DNA from: JAEZPW01 sp035629075
GTDB lineage: Bacteria > Acidobacteriota > Terriglobia > Terriglobales > Acidobacteriaceae
DNA length: 64,000 bases
Direction: 5' to 3'
NCBI GenBank assembly: GCA_035629075.1
Contig: DASPIK010000064.1
Location: 32,133 to 96,132, forward strand
The notes beneath the pieces were generated by a model. The model was not told the origin of the DNA and did no database searches. It was given only the letters and a program-made list of their open reading frames with translations. The stretch's first letter is position 1; each line of letters opens with the position of its first letter. Positions 1 through 7,479 of this stretch are shown in pieces. The position numbers and the translations under genes are program-made.

Positions 1-548
1 ACGAGGCGGCGGGCGGGTTGGAAATCTTCGATGCGGAAGGGTCCGGTGCCGACTAACTGACCGGATGCGCGCGAAAGAATCGTGTATGAAGGACGCGAGA
101 GTTCGACGGGCAATTCGGGCAACGGCAGTTCGGATTCGAAAATGATGTAGTCGCTGTTGGCACGGACTTTCCAGTTGGGGTTTATGGCGGCTAGCGATTG
201 CGCGACGTGAGCGGGCGTGAGCGAAGCGTCGTTGTGAAGGAAAACGCCGGGGCGGATCCAGAATTGCCAGCGCTTGTTGCCGTTGTCACTCTGCCAACGC
301 GTAGCCAGTCGCGGTATCGGGCGGGCATTGGCATCGAGTGCGACAAGAGTGTCGCCGATGAGCGAGAGCACGCTGTCGCGTAGGGCGATCTCCGCGGGGG
401 CGATGCTCTGCGATGGGTCGAGCGAGGGGAGCGCGGCGCGGCTTTCGACACGCAGGGTGCCGCCATAGTGCGGGCGCGTTGCGGCGTGCGCGACCATCGC
501 GACGAGAACGCTACTGATTGCAAACCAGCGACAGAGAATAGGCCTCAT
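1..548 (-). CDS. Extracellular solute-binding protein, family 5 (OppA/DppA-like), 3' end missing
   Basis: The reading frame starts at ATG 548 and runs off the left edge of the window, so only about the first 182 residues are present. Residues 1-23 form a signal peptide (basic start, hydrophobic core, ending AHAA). Directly after it comes PHYGGTLRVES followed by LPSLDPSQ, the typical N-terminus of family 5 solute-binding proteins, which deliver peptides or similar small molecules to ABC importers. Later segments (LIGDTLVALD, RLATRWQSD, RPGVFLHNDA, GTGPFRIEDF) also match the family layout. The start overlaps the end of the upstream secreted-protein gene by 38 bp, which suggests co-transcription and coupling. 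No permease or ATPase gene is visible, and the substrate cannot be inferred. Confidence 0.8.
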   Translation of the reverse strand, partial: MRPILCRWFAISSVLVAMVAHAATRPHYGGTLRVESRAALPSLDPSQSIAPAEIALRDSVLSLIGDTLVALDANARPIPRLATRWQSDNGNKRWQFWIRPGVFLHNDASLTPAHVAQSLAAINPNWKVRANSDYIIFESELPLPELPVELSRPSYTILSRASGQLVGTGPFRIEDFQPARRL

Positions 549-1764
549 ATTTGCCCGTATTCAAGTTGTGTGAAACAGCCGTCGCGGAGTCGCTTGCGGC
601 GGAGGAAGTCCAGAGCGCGGTGATTGGGCCGGGGAGATCGACGGCATTGCCGGCTGCGATTACGTCGCGATTGACGATGTGAAACGGTTGCACAGAATCC
701 TGCTGGTTGAAGTCGGTGTTGCGCGTGGCCAACAGCAGGCGCTGCGGTCCGCAGGGCGCGACGATCGAGGCGAGGTCACTGCCGAGTCCGCGGAGGTTCA
801 CGTGCGTAGGTTGGGTGCCGCGCTTGCCGCCGAAGAACGTTGTGCGGCCGTCTACGCCGGCCAAGATCCACAAGGGCAGGGCTTCTTCTTCAACTACGGC
901 CATGGAGTAGAAGGGCGGCAAGTCGTGGCTGTGGTCGCGCGCCTGTGCGCTCGGGGCCTCGTCATGAAACGTCATGGCGCCGCTGAAGAAGTTGCGTACC
1001 GGCGAGAAGAACGCGTTGACGCCGATGGGGACGCCAGGCGTTGAGAGCGGCCAGGGATCATCGGTGTCCTGGCACTCGAGCACTGCCTGCTGCGGGTTGG
1101 CGTGGATGCAACGGACTCCTGGAAGCCAGGCTTCGATTGCGGAGCCGGCGAGGCCTGTGATGTGCCCGCGCACATCTCGCGGGAACGGACGCGAGTGCTT
1201 GATGGGCATTGACAGAAGTTCCTGAAAATTGCCGTTCTGCGCGCGGTAGTAGGTGAGCGCCGACGGGGTGAGCACGACGGCGGTGTCGCCCTGAAGCGCA
1301 ACGTCGAGGATCGGGTCGTCGCTGGTTAAAAGAAGTCGGCGGCGAAGTGTGAGTGCGGAGGCGCCGCGCTGGTCGGCGGGGGAGCTGCGGGACATGGGAA
1401 CCATCACCACTTCGCTGGTGCTTCCCTGCGCGATATCGGCGATCCAGAGGTAGTTTTGCTCGTTTTCGGAAAGTGTGACGCTGATATTGGCGACGGCCTG
1501 CGCGGGTTCGACCATGCGCATTCCGCGGCCCTGCAACTGTGACCGAATCTGTGCCGTAATCTTTGTGCTCTCGGACGCGCTGAGCGAAGAGCGGTTCGCG
1601 AACTTAATGGAGATGGCAGAACCGGGGCCGGCTTTTGCGGCGATCTTGTTGGCCAGGTCTGAGGCGGGAGCTGTCCAGACGTCGGCGTTTGCCGAAGCAA
1701 GCGAGAGCCCGCAGGCTATGGCGATGATGAACAGCCTTATGCGATGGCCGATGCACAGCCGCAT
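511..1764 (-). CDS. Secreted protein of unknown function (417 aa)
   Basis: I do not recognise the family. The protein starts with a clear signal peptide (MRLCIGHRIRLFIIAIACGL, ending near SANA). Residues about 30-130 look like a small mixed alpha/beta domain with a stretch predicting a drug- or stress-sensing fold (IKFANRSSLS, ISVTLSENEQNYLWIADI). The remainder is rich in short beta-strand segments and could be a propeller-like domain (VVLTPSALTYYRAQNG, RLLLATRNTDFNQQD). It overlaps the solute-binding protein gene downstream by 38 bp, so the two probably work together in the periplasm. The start is ATG 1764, with the weak purine stretch GGAAATG just upstream. Confidence 0.75.
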   Translation of the reverse strand: MRLCIGHRIRLFIIAIACGLSLASANADVWTAPASDLANKIAAKAGPGSAISIKFANRSSLSASESTKITAQIRSQLQGRGMRMVEPAQAVANISVTLSENEQNYLWIADIAQGSTSEVVMVPMSRSSPADQRGASALTLRRRLLLTSDDPILDVALQGDTAVVLTPSALTYYRAQNGNFQELLSMPIKHSRPFPRDVRGHITGLAGSAIEAWLPGVRCIHANPQQAVLECQDTDDPWPLSTPGVPIGVNAFFSPVRNFFSGAMTFHDEAPSAQARDHSHDLPPFYSMAVVEEEALPLWILAGVDGRTTFFGGKRGTQPTHVNLRGLGSDLASIVAPCGPQRLLLATRNTDFNQQDSVQPFHIVNRDVIAAGNAVDLPGPITALWTSSAASDSATAVSHNLNTGKYEAYSLSLVCNQ

Positions 1765-2000
1765 GTCATTTCCTTTTGTGGCGCGGGTAGCGGATTATAG
1801 CATCCCGCAGCTCCGCTCAGTATGCCTGAAACCCGCATGAATCCAAGCCGGAACCCACCACGCGAGAGGCCTGCGCGTGGTGGGCAGTCCCGGCGGCACG
1901 GCATTTTGCGGAATGGAGTCGCCGCCGGAAAACTGCTGCTGCGGTAGTTCGCACCTGTCGCTTCGGGACAAGGGTGCCGCACCCATTTTCTGTCGCGAAA

Positions 2001-3358
2001 CTACTGCGGGGTTAGGCCACCTCCATTGGCGCGAGTGGAAAGTGAGGTTCCGGGCGGGTCATCCGGGACTTGCTGGGGCGTGCCGGAGAGTCCGTTGCGC
2101 AGCACGTCGTTGAAGAAGAACTTGCCGTCGGTGGGCACCATCATGATCTGGATCTTGTCGGAGAGGCGCTCGGCGACGATTTTGTTGATGAGCAGCGGGT
2201 TCTGCTTGAGCACGGCGGCCTCGCTCTTCATGCGCTCGGCGTCTGCCACGGCCGTGATGCGGATACGGTTCGCTTCGGCTTCGGACAGCAGATTGCGACG
2301 CTGAAGTCGGCCTTGCTGTCGATGACCTTGGCTTCGGCGGCGGCCTCGGCGTTCTTAATGGTGGCTTCTTTGCGGGCTTCGGCTTCCAGGCGCGACTGCT
2401 GGATCTGCTTTTCTTTCAACGGCAGTGTGTATTGCATGGCGTCGGCTTCGCCCTTGGCTTGCAGCACGCGCACCTGCGCCTGGCCTTCGGCTTCCTTCAC
2501 CTGCTGGACTTTCTGCGCTTCGGCCTGAAGTTCGGACAGTCGGACGTTCTTGGCCTGGATCTCGGTTTCGACGCCCATGCGGTCGTTTTCCTGTTCTTTG
2601 AGGAGAAGCGTTTCGAGGCCTTTTGCGTATTCGGGCGGCAACTGAATGTCGCGCAGCATGACTTCTTTCACGACGATGCCGTCGCCGGCGAGTCTGCCGA
2701 TAATCGTCTGCGCAGCTAAATCGCGGATGTAATCGCGTCTGGCAGAAAAGATTTCCCGGACAGTATACGAAGGCGCCATCTCGCGAAAAGTCGCAGCAAT
2801 CGTGGGTTGCACGACCTCTACTTCAAGCTCCTCGGGAAGGTTTGCGTGGATGTAATCCAGTCGTCGGGCATCGAGGCGGTAGCGCACGCTAATCGCGAGG
2901 CCGATACTCAATCCTTCACGCGACTGAACTTTCAGTGGCTCCACTTTCTTGACCACGTCTCGCTTGGTGGCGGGCTCGGTGATCAGCGCGGTGGAGTAAA
3001 CGCGTTCGCGGGTGTCGTAGAGGGCGACGCGCTCGATGAGCGGTTTGACAAAATGCACACCGGGATAGAGGGTGCCGGGACGCGTGCCAGAGAGCTGACT
3101 GACGCGCACGGCGGCCATCCCAGAGGGCACGACAACGATGCTGAGGGTGATGAGCAGCGGCACGAGGGCGAGCGCAGCCAGGCGCGCGGCCGTGGCGAAG
3201 CGCGGCGCGGCGGGCGCGGTGAGCTGGTCGGCGGGCGTGCCTCTCGCGAGACGGTGGCGATAGCTGGCCAGAAGATATATGTCGTAAGCCATGATCGACA
3301 CGGCGACGATGAACAGCGCGATCGCGGCGATCAGCAGTGTGTATTTCAGGGCTAGCAT
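2001..3358 (-). pseudogene. Prohibitin-like SPFH-domain membrane protein, interrupted by a frameshift
   Basis: The frame from ATG 3358 has two N-terminal membrane segments (residues about 5-27 and 58-80). These are followed by an SPFH/prohibitin domain (LYPGVHFVKPLIERVALYD, then AISVRYRLD and FREMAPSYTVREIFSARR) and a long Ala/Glu/Gln-rich coiled coil. At about 2301-2310 the frame shifts. The original frame reads SKADFSVAICCP and stops at 2228. The neighbouring frame gives the expected continuation LQRRNLLSEAEANRIRITAV and then a normal C-terminus ending at 2001. One missing base restores a protein of about 450 residues. SPFH proteins scaffold membrane microdomains. The lesion may be a real mutation or a sequencing error. 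The gene lies downstream of the L,D-transpeptidase and two small membrane-protein genes. Confidence 0.8.
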
Positions 3359-3463
3359 GGACGGCCTCCTAAAGCGGTTTTCTCCAATGGTGCGGGGTTT
3401 GCGCTTACGTCTCTATGCACCCTGCGCTCCCGCGACAAGGGTGCGGGCGGCACCCCAATTCGG

Positions 3464-3676
3464 TCATAAGCCGGCGTTTCTTACGTCGCGCAGCACGGAG
3501 CGGCTGAGCACGCGGCTGCGGGTTTCGGGCCGCGAAGGCCCGGGTGCTGGTTCTGCTGTCATGCGAGACATGAAGTGGAAGATTGCTTTCAGCAACGCCA
3601 CTTCGATTAGTAGGGCCAGCAGCATCGAGGCGACGGTTACTGCGCTAATGCTCGATAAGGTGATCAGCCGTTCCAT
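3464..3676 (-). CDS. Small single-pass membrane protein (70 aa)
   Basis: This is a small protein with one clear transmembrane helix (SSISAVTVASMLLALLIEVALL cannot be mistaken for a soluble segment; residues about 6-28) and a basic, Pro-rich tail. ATG 3676 is chosen because GGAGAG lies five bases upstream; an in-frame TTG at 3688 overlaps that site and is less likely. The gene overlaps the end of the preceding small gene by 32 bp and lies 105 bp before the prohibitin-like gene. It is therefore probably an accessory membrane component of the same operon. No family is recognised. Confidence 0.6.
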   Translation of the reverse strand: MERLITLSSISAVTVASMLLALLIEVALLKAIFHFMSRMTAEPAPGPSRPETRSRVLSRSVLRDVRNAGL

Positions 3677-3851
3677 AAGACTCTCCAAGGTTCAACGTTT
3701 CAGGGTCAAGGTTGATTGCGTGTGCACGCGACGTGTCGGCCGTCGTAAATCGCGATTTCAGCCGCCGCCTCAATAGCCGCGCTGTCGCGATCAGTTGTGG
3801 TGCGAAGGGCAGCACCCAGAGCAGTACGGGCCATGGGAGCAATGGGTCCAT
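3645..3851 (-). CDS. Small protein with hydrophobic N-terminus (68 aa), coupled to the L,D-transpeptidase
   Basis: The ATG at 3851 overlaps the TAA stop of the L,D-transpeptidase gene in a TAATG arrangement. A strong AGGAGG site sits six bases upstream, inside the end of that gene. This is good evidence for a translated, coupled small gene. The N-terminal 25 residues (MDPLLPWPVLLWVLPFAPQL) are hydrophobic and could insert in the membrane. They are followed by a basic stretch (RLLRRRLKSR) and a polar tail. I recognise no family. The end overlaps the next small membrane-protein gene. Confidence 0.55.
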   Translation of the reverse strand: MDPLLPWPVLLWVLPFAPQLIATARLLRRRLKSRFTTADTSRAHAINLDPETLNLGESYGTADHLIEH

Positions 3852-4588
3852 TAGCGGCCTCCTGCGGACCAGGTGGCGACCGTCTCGCGGGCGGTGGCGA
3901 TCGTGGTCGTCGTGGCGCTGACAGCCGTGGCGCTCGTGGCCGCCGGCACCGCGGTCGTCAAGGCGGCGGTGCTGGCGACCGTGGCGGGGGTTCCACTGTT
4001 GTGCTTCTCCAGAGTGCTGCCGTCGCCGGCCATGCTGGTTTCGCCGAAGATCGCAACAATCTGTTCGTCGCGGTCGGCGCGTATGGAGACCGTGTCGCCG
4101 GGGCGGAGGATTGCGAAGAGTTCTTTGAGGTCGGCCTTCGCCATCCGAATGCAGCCGTGCGAGGCGGCCTTGCCGATCGAGCGCGGCTGGTTGGTACCGT
4201 GGATCCCGTAGCCCTTCTGGCTGAGGCCGATCCAGCGATTGCCCAGCGGATTGGCCGGGCCGGCGGGGATGACCTGTCCTTTGTGGTAGTAGGTGGGATC
4301 GGTCAGGCGATTGATGACGGTGAAGTCGCCCGCCGGGCTAGGCGTACTCGCTTTGCCCACCGCTACTGGGTAGACCTTCACGATCTCGCCGTCTTCGAGC
4401 AGCGCGAGTTTGCGGTCGGTTATGCTGACGATGACTTCGCGCTTAGACTCGGTGGCTTTCGCTGCTTGGGCCTGATCCTGGGCGAAGGCTTCAGCCGCGG
4501 CCAGTACCATGACGGCCGCAATCGCGTGCACTCTAACCTGCCATCTTGCTCGGTTCGCCTCTACCGTGTTTCCTTCAGCCCGCCTCAT
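3851..4588 (-). CDS. L,D-transpeptidase (YkuD domain), secreted
   Basis: The YkuD catalytic signature is intact: HGTNQP at about residues 130-135 and SHGCIRM at about 143-149, with the nucleophile Cys146. Such enzymes form 3-3 peptidoglycan cross-links or attach proteins to peptidoglycan outside the inner membrane. ATG 4588 is preferred because GGAGG lies eight bases before it; an ATG at 4603 in the same frame contains that site. An N-terminal export signal (VRVHAIAAVMVLAAAEAFAQ) precedes the domain, so the product is periplasmic. Residues after about 195 are a Thr/Ala-rich low-complexity tail, perhaps a wall-spanning linker. It heads the minus-strand set with two small proteins and the prohibitin-like gene and diverges from the flotillin operon. 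Confidence 0.9.
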   Translation of the reverse strand: MRRAEGNTVEANRARWQVRVHAIAAVMVLAAAEAFAQDQAQAAKATESKREVIVSITDRKLALLEDGEIVKVYPVAVGKASTPSPAGDFTVINRLTDPTYYHKGQVIPAGPANPLGNRWIGLSQKGYGIHGTNQPRSIGKAASHGCIRMAKADLKELFAILRPGDTVSIRADRDEQIVAIFGETSMAGDGSTLEKHNSGTPATVASTAALTTAVPAATSATAVSATTTTIATARETVATWSAGGR

Positions 4589-4789
4589 CTTCTTGTCCTC
4601 CATTCCGCACCTACGCAGAGTGCAGGGCGGCGACCAAGTTCACGTTGTTGAAACTGAAAGACTTAGTCCGTGGGCGGGCAGTTAGGGACTGTGGCAGGGA
4701 ACGGACATCGTGTCAGGGCTGACACGGACGCAGCGTGTATCGAAGTGTTTTCAGTTCAGGAACATTCGAGGGGGAGTGTCCGATTTCGC

Positions 4790-4818
4790 TTGACGTTTAT
4801 CACAAATCGCAATATCAA
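4790..4818 (+). promoter_or_regulatory. Sigma-70-type promoter for the XRE-flotillin operon
   Basis: TTGACG at 4790-4795 and TATCAA at 4813-4818 are separated by exactly 17 bp. This fits a housekeeping promoter. Transcription would start near 4825, about 20 bases before the chosen XRE start codon. The -10 element lies inside a long inverted repeat (4804-4829). Confidence 0.6.
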
Positions 4819-4829
4819 TATCGCGATTT
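4804..4829. promoter_or_regulatory. Candidate operator: 12-bp inverted repeat over the -10 element
   Basis: The left arm AAATCGCAATAT and right arm ATATCGCGATTT are inverted repeats with one mismatch, separated by two bases. The site covers the -10 box and likely start point of the promoter upstream of the XRE regulator gene. It is therefore a natural site for autorepression by that regulator. The assignment to this regulator is inference. Confidence 0.5.
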
Positions 4830-4846
4830 GCAATAGGCAGGTGCGA

Positions 4847-5350
4847 TTGAGGCTTGGGGAAAAACTGCGGTACTTACGGGAAGTCGAAGGCACGCTACGT
4901 GGCCTCGGGCGAGAGATGACGCAGCAGGAGATTGTGCGCGCCGTGAAGAAAGAATTGGGAGAGTCGATAAGCCAGTCGTACTTGTCGCAGATCGAGAGCG
5001 GGGCTCGGCCGCACCTGACGAACTCGACACGCATGTTGCTGGCGCGGTTCTTCAAGGTTCATCCGGGGTTCCTGGTTGACGACCCCGAGGGTTATCACAC
5101 GGAACTGATGAGCGACCTGAGGGCCACCGAAGATTCCATGGACCTCTGGCTCATCAATGGCGCGGAGCGGTTCAGGCGCGACCCGGAGGTAAGGCAGGCG
5201 TTGCTGGAGATTTCGAAACACGAGGACTCGCGCAAGTGCTTGGTGTTGCTGGGTGCGATTCTTGAAACGCCGAACCTGGTCGAACGCCTGTTGCAGGTGC
5301 TCAAGCCCGAAGCTGGGGCGGCGCGCGGTGAAGAAAGGAACGAGATATGA
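4847..5350 (+). CDS. XRE-family helix-turn-helix transcriptional regulator
   Basis: The protein of about 167 residues has an N-terminal HTH_3-type domain: RLGEKLRYLREVEGTLRGL, an insertion REMTQQEIV, then SISQSYLSQIESGARPHLT, where recognition-helix residues are plain. A C-terminal helical region follows. TTG 4847 is chosen because AGGCAGG ends five bases upstream and the resulting N-terminus MRLGEKL starts exactly at the domain. GTG 4841 is the alternative. Its TGA overlaps the ATG of the next gene (ATGA), so it is the first gene of the YqiJ-flotillin operon and most likely its regulator, acting at the palindrome over its own promoter. Confidence 0.8.
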   Translation: MRLGEKLRYLREVEGTLRGLGREMTQQEIVRAVKKELGESISQSYLSQIESGARPHLTNSTRMLLARFFKVHPGFLVDDPEGYHTELMSDLRATEDSMDLWLINGAERFRRDPEVRQALLEISKHEDSRKCLVLLGAILETPNLVERLLQVLKPEAGAARGEERNEI

Positions 5351-6033
5351 CCTGGGCTGGTTTCTACATGCTGTGTTTTGTCGTTGGGTTTGCGCTGAGT
5401 CTGTTGTCGTTCTTGATCGGCAGCTTCGACGTGCACGTGCCAGACATGCACATGCACGGTGACCTCGGGCATTTTGGCGGAACCGACGGACTTCACGCCC
5501 ACGGCGGACTTGATGGCGGTCACGGCGACCTGAATGGCTCGCATGGCGGCGCCTCGCACGGGCTGAACACGGAACCGCAGATGTCGTGGTTCAACTTCGG
5601 GACGGTCACGGCTTTCCTGGCGTGGTTTGGCGGGACGGGGTATCTGCTGACGCGTTTCTCCGGACTGTGGCTGTTCGCGATCTTTGCGCTGTCGACAGTG
5701 GCGGGCGTGGTTGGCGCATCGGCGATCTTCCTGTTCATCGCGAAGTTCCTGATGAAGCACGACAAGGCGCTGGATCCGGCGGACTACGACATGGTCGGGG
5801 TACTTGGGACGGTCAGCCTGCCAATTCGAGAAGGGGGCATCGGCGAAGTGATCTTTTCGCAGGAAGGGGCGCGGCGTTCTGTGAGCGCCAAAAGTGAGCA
5901 GCTTGAGGCGATCCCGGCGGGCACCGAGGTGGTGGTGACGCGATACGAAGAGGGATTCGCTTACGTGCGCCGGTGGGAAGAACTGGCTGACGAGGCGGCG
6001 GCTTCAAATGGACCGGCCCAGAAGGAGAGCTGA
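5347..6033 (+). CDS. YqiJ/NfeD-like membrane protein with His-rich loop, flotillin partner
   Basis: The 228-residue protein has a first membrane helix at about 5-25, a Gly/His-rich segment at about 30-72, two further membrane helices at about 82-132 and a C-terminal OB-like domain at about 145-212. That domain (VGVLGTVSLPIREGGIGEV, AGTEVVVTRYEEGFAYVRR) is typical of NfeD-related proteins. Proteins of this class are encoded next to flotillins (E. coli yqiJ-yqiK is the model), and a flotillin follows three genes later. The start overlaps the preceding stop (ATGA). The loop holds about a dozen His residues and could bind divalent metal, which is inference. Partner of the SPFH protein is the likely role. 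Confidence 0.75.
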   Translation: MTWAGFYMLCFVVGFALSLLSFLIGSFDVHVPDMHMHGDLGHFGGTDGLHAHGGLDGGHGDLNGSHGGASHGLNTEPQMSWFNFGTVTAFLAWFGGTGYLLTRFSGLWLFAIFALSTVAGVVGASAIFLFIAKFLMKHDKALDPADYDMVGVLGTVSLPIREGGIGEVIFSQEGARRSVSAKSEQLEAIPAGTEVVVTRYEEGFAYVRRWEELADEAAASNGPAQKES

Positions 6034-6034
6034 C

Positions 6035-6973
6035 GTGAACGACAGAGTCAGGCGCGTGATGGCGTGGGCTCCCATGGCTGGTGTGGCGGTATTTCTTGTT
6101 CGCGCGGGGTTGGTGTGGGAAAGATTGCCGGCGCGGATGATGTCGCACTTCGATGCGCACGGGAACCCGGACGGGTGGATGGGGAAGTCCGAGTTCTTCG
6201 CAGTAAGTTTGTTGCTTCTGCTGCCTGTCTTCGTGCTGCTGGAATATATGGCGGACCGCGTGGGAAGGCGAAAAGCAGTGGTCGGCTGGGCACTCATAGC
6301 GCTGACGTGGTTGTCCGCGGCGATGGTTCTCAGTGTCATGTGGGGAGCGATCGACGCGAACCTCTATCAGACGCGACTGAACGTTTTCCCGGTGTGGATT
6401 CTGGCGATTGCGACGGTTCCGCTGGCCCTGGGGATCGGTATCGATTGGCGTTGGTGGATGTCGCGACAGCGCAGGAAAGCGGCAGCAGAGCACGTTGGTC
6501 CGGTGCAGGTGACAGCGGAGGAACGGCACGGGTCCAGTTGGATGGCGCTGATCATGTTAACGATTGCCGGGTTGGTGACAGTGCTGCCGTTAGCTGCCCT
6601 TCCGAAGCAGGCGCGGACAGCGACGCTGTGGACCGTCGCGGTGGTTGGCTTGGTGCTGCTCGTAGCGGTGTATTGGGCATGGCGTGGATTCGTATACCGC
6701 TTCACGAATGCCGGGGTGGAGATACGGGCGCTGGGTCTCAGGTTGCGGCGAATTCCGCTGTCGCAGATCAAGGAATTCAGGTCGGAACGAGTGAATCCGC
6801 TGACGGATTTCGGTGGATGGGGAATCAAGGGTTTTGGAAGTGATACCGCTTACATATGGGGCGGGCGCACGGCGCTGCATATCAAGACGTACACGGGCGA
6901 CGTGTATCTCGGCCACGAAAATCCAGACCGGCTGGTTCGCGATCTGGAAGCACTCATGAAAACAGCCCGTTAA
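6035..6973 (+). CDS. DUF1648-type membrane protein with C-terminal PH-like region
   Basis: The 312-residue protein has several membrane helices in its first two thirds. The motif ERLPARMMSHFDAHGNPDGW near the N-terminus is the hallmark of DUF1648 (a substrate-free family fold near the first helix; also found in SdpI-like immunity proteins). After the last helices comes a soluble region (YRFTNAGVEIRALGLRLRRI, later GDVYLGHENPDRLVRDLEAL) that looks like a bacterial PH-type domain. GTG 6035 is chosen because AAGGAG lies about eight bases upstream and it begins two bases after the preceding stop. Its role in the flotillin operon is unknown. Confidence 0.75.
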   Translation: MNDRVRRVMAWAPMAGVAVFLVRAGLVWERLPARMMSHFDAHGNPDGWMGKSEFFAVSLLLLLPVFVLLEYMADRVGRRKAVVGWALIALTWLSAAMVLSVMWGAIDANLYQTRLNVFPVWILAIATVPLALGIGIDWRWWMSRQRRKAAAEHVGPVQVTAEERHGSSWMALIMLTIAGLVTVLPLAALPKQARTATLWTVAVVGLVLLVAVYWAWRGFVYRFTNAGVEIRALGLRLRRIPLSQIKEFRSERVNPLTDFGGWGIKGFGSDTAYIWGGRTALHIKTYTGDVYLGHENPDRLVRDLEALMKTAR

Positions 6974-6999
6974 TAAGGCTGAGAAAGTGAAGAGGAAAG

Positions 7000-7422
7000 A
7001 TGAAATTCATTCGCGTTTTTGCGGCGTTGGTGGTTCTGCCTTTCATAGCCACGCTGGCATTAGCCGATGAAGCCGCCATGAAGCAGCAGGCGCAAAGCGC
7101 CGGAGAGCAGTGGCTCGCCGTCATCGATAACGGCAAGTACGGCGAAAGCTATGACATGGCTGCTCCGATGTTCAAGGCGGCGCTGCAGAAAGCTGATTGG
7201 GAGCGCTCCTTGCGGGCGGTACGTGCGCCGCTTGGCAACATTGTGTCGCGGCAACTGGCGTCGGCGACTTACACGACATCGCTGCCGGGCGCGCCGAACG
7301 GCAAGTACGTTGTGATGCAGTTCAACACCAACTTCCAGAATAAGAAGGATGCAGTAGAGACGCTCACAATGGTGCTCGCTGACGACGGCCAGTGGAAGTC
7401 GACCGGGTACTTCATCAGGTGA
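7000..7422 (+). CDS. Secreted DUF4019-type protein (140 aa)
   Basis: A signal peptide (MKFIRVFAALVVLPFIATLA, cut near LADE) is followed by a compact domain: AGEQWLAVIDNGKYGESYDM, FKAALQKADWERSLRAVRAP, VMQFNTNFQNKKDAVETLTM and DGQWKSTGYFIR. This pattern, including the terminal W-K-x-x-G-Y segment, matches DUF4019 proteins, whose function is not known. It lies 26 bp after the preceding gene with GAGGAAAG just upstream of ATG 7000. It is part of the same operon and probably a periplasmic component. Confidence 0.75.
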   Translation: MKFIRVFAALVVLPFIATLALADEAAMKQQAQSAGEQWLAVIDNGKYGESYDMAAPMFKAALQKADWERSLRAVRAPLGNIVSRQLASATYTTSLPGAPNGKYVVMQFNTNFQNKKDAVETLTMVLADDGQWKSTGYFIR

Positions 7423-7479
7423 TTTCGCAACGGAGTGAAGCCGACTCATGGACTATGAGCGGCGAGGAGGATGGGGGTT

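Noticed and set aside
3797..4651. 284-codon plus-strand frame opposite the L,D-transpeptidase gene
   Set aside because: Low-complexity Gly/Arg sequence mirroring the Ala/Thr-rich tail on the other strand; the opposite frame has intact YkuD motifs.
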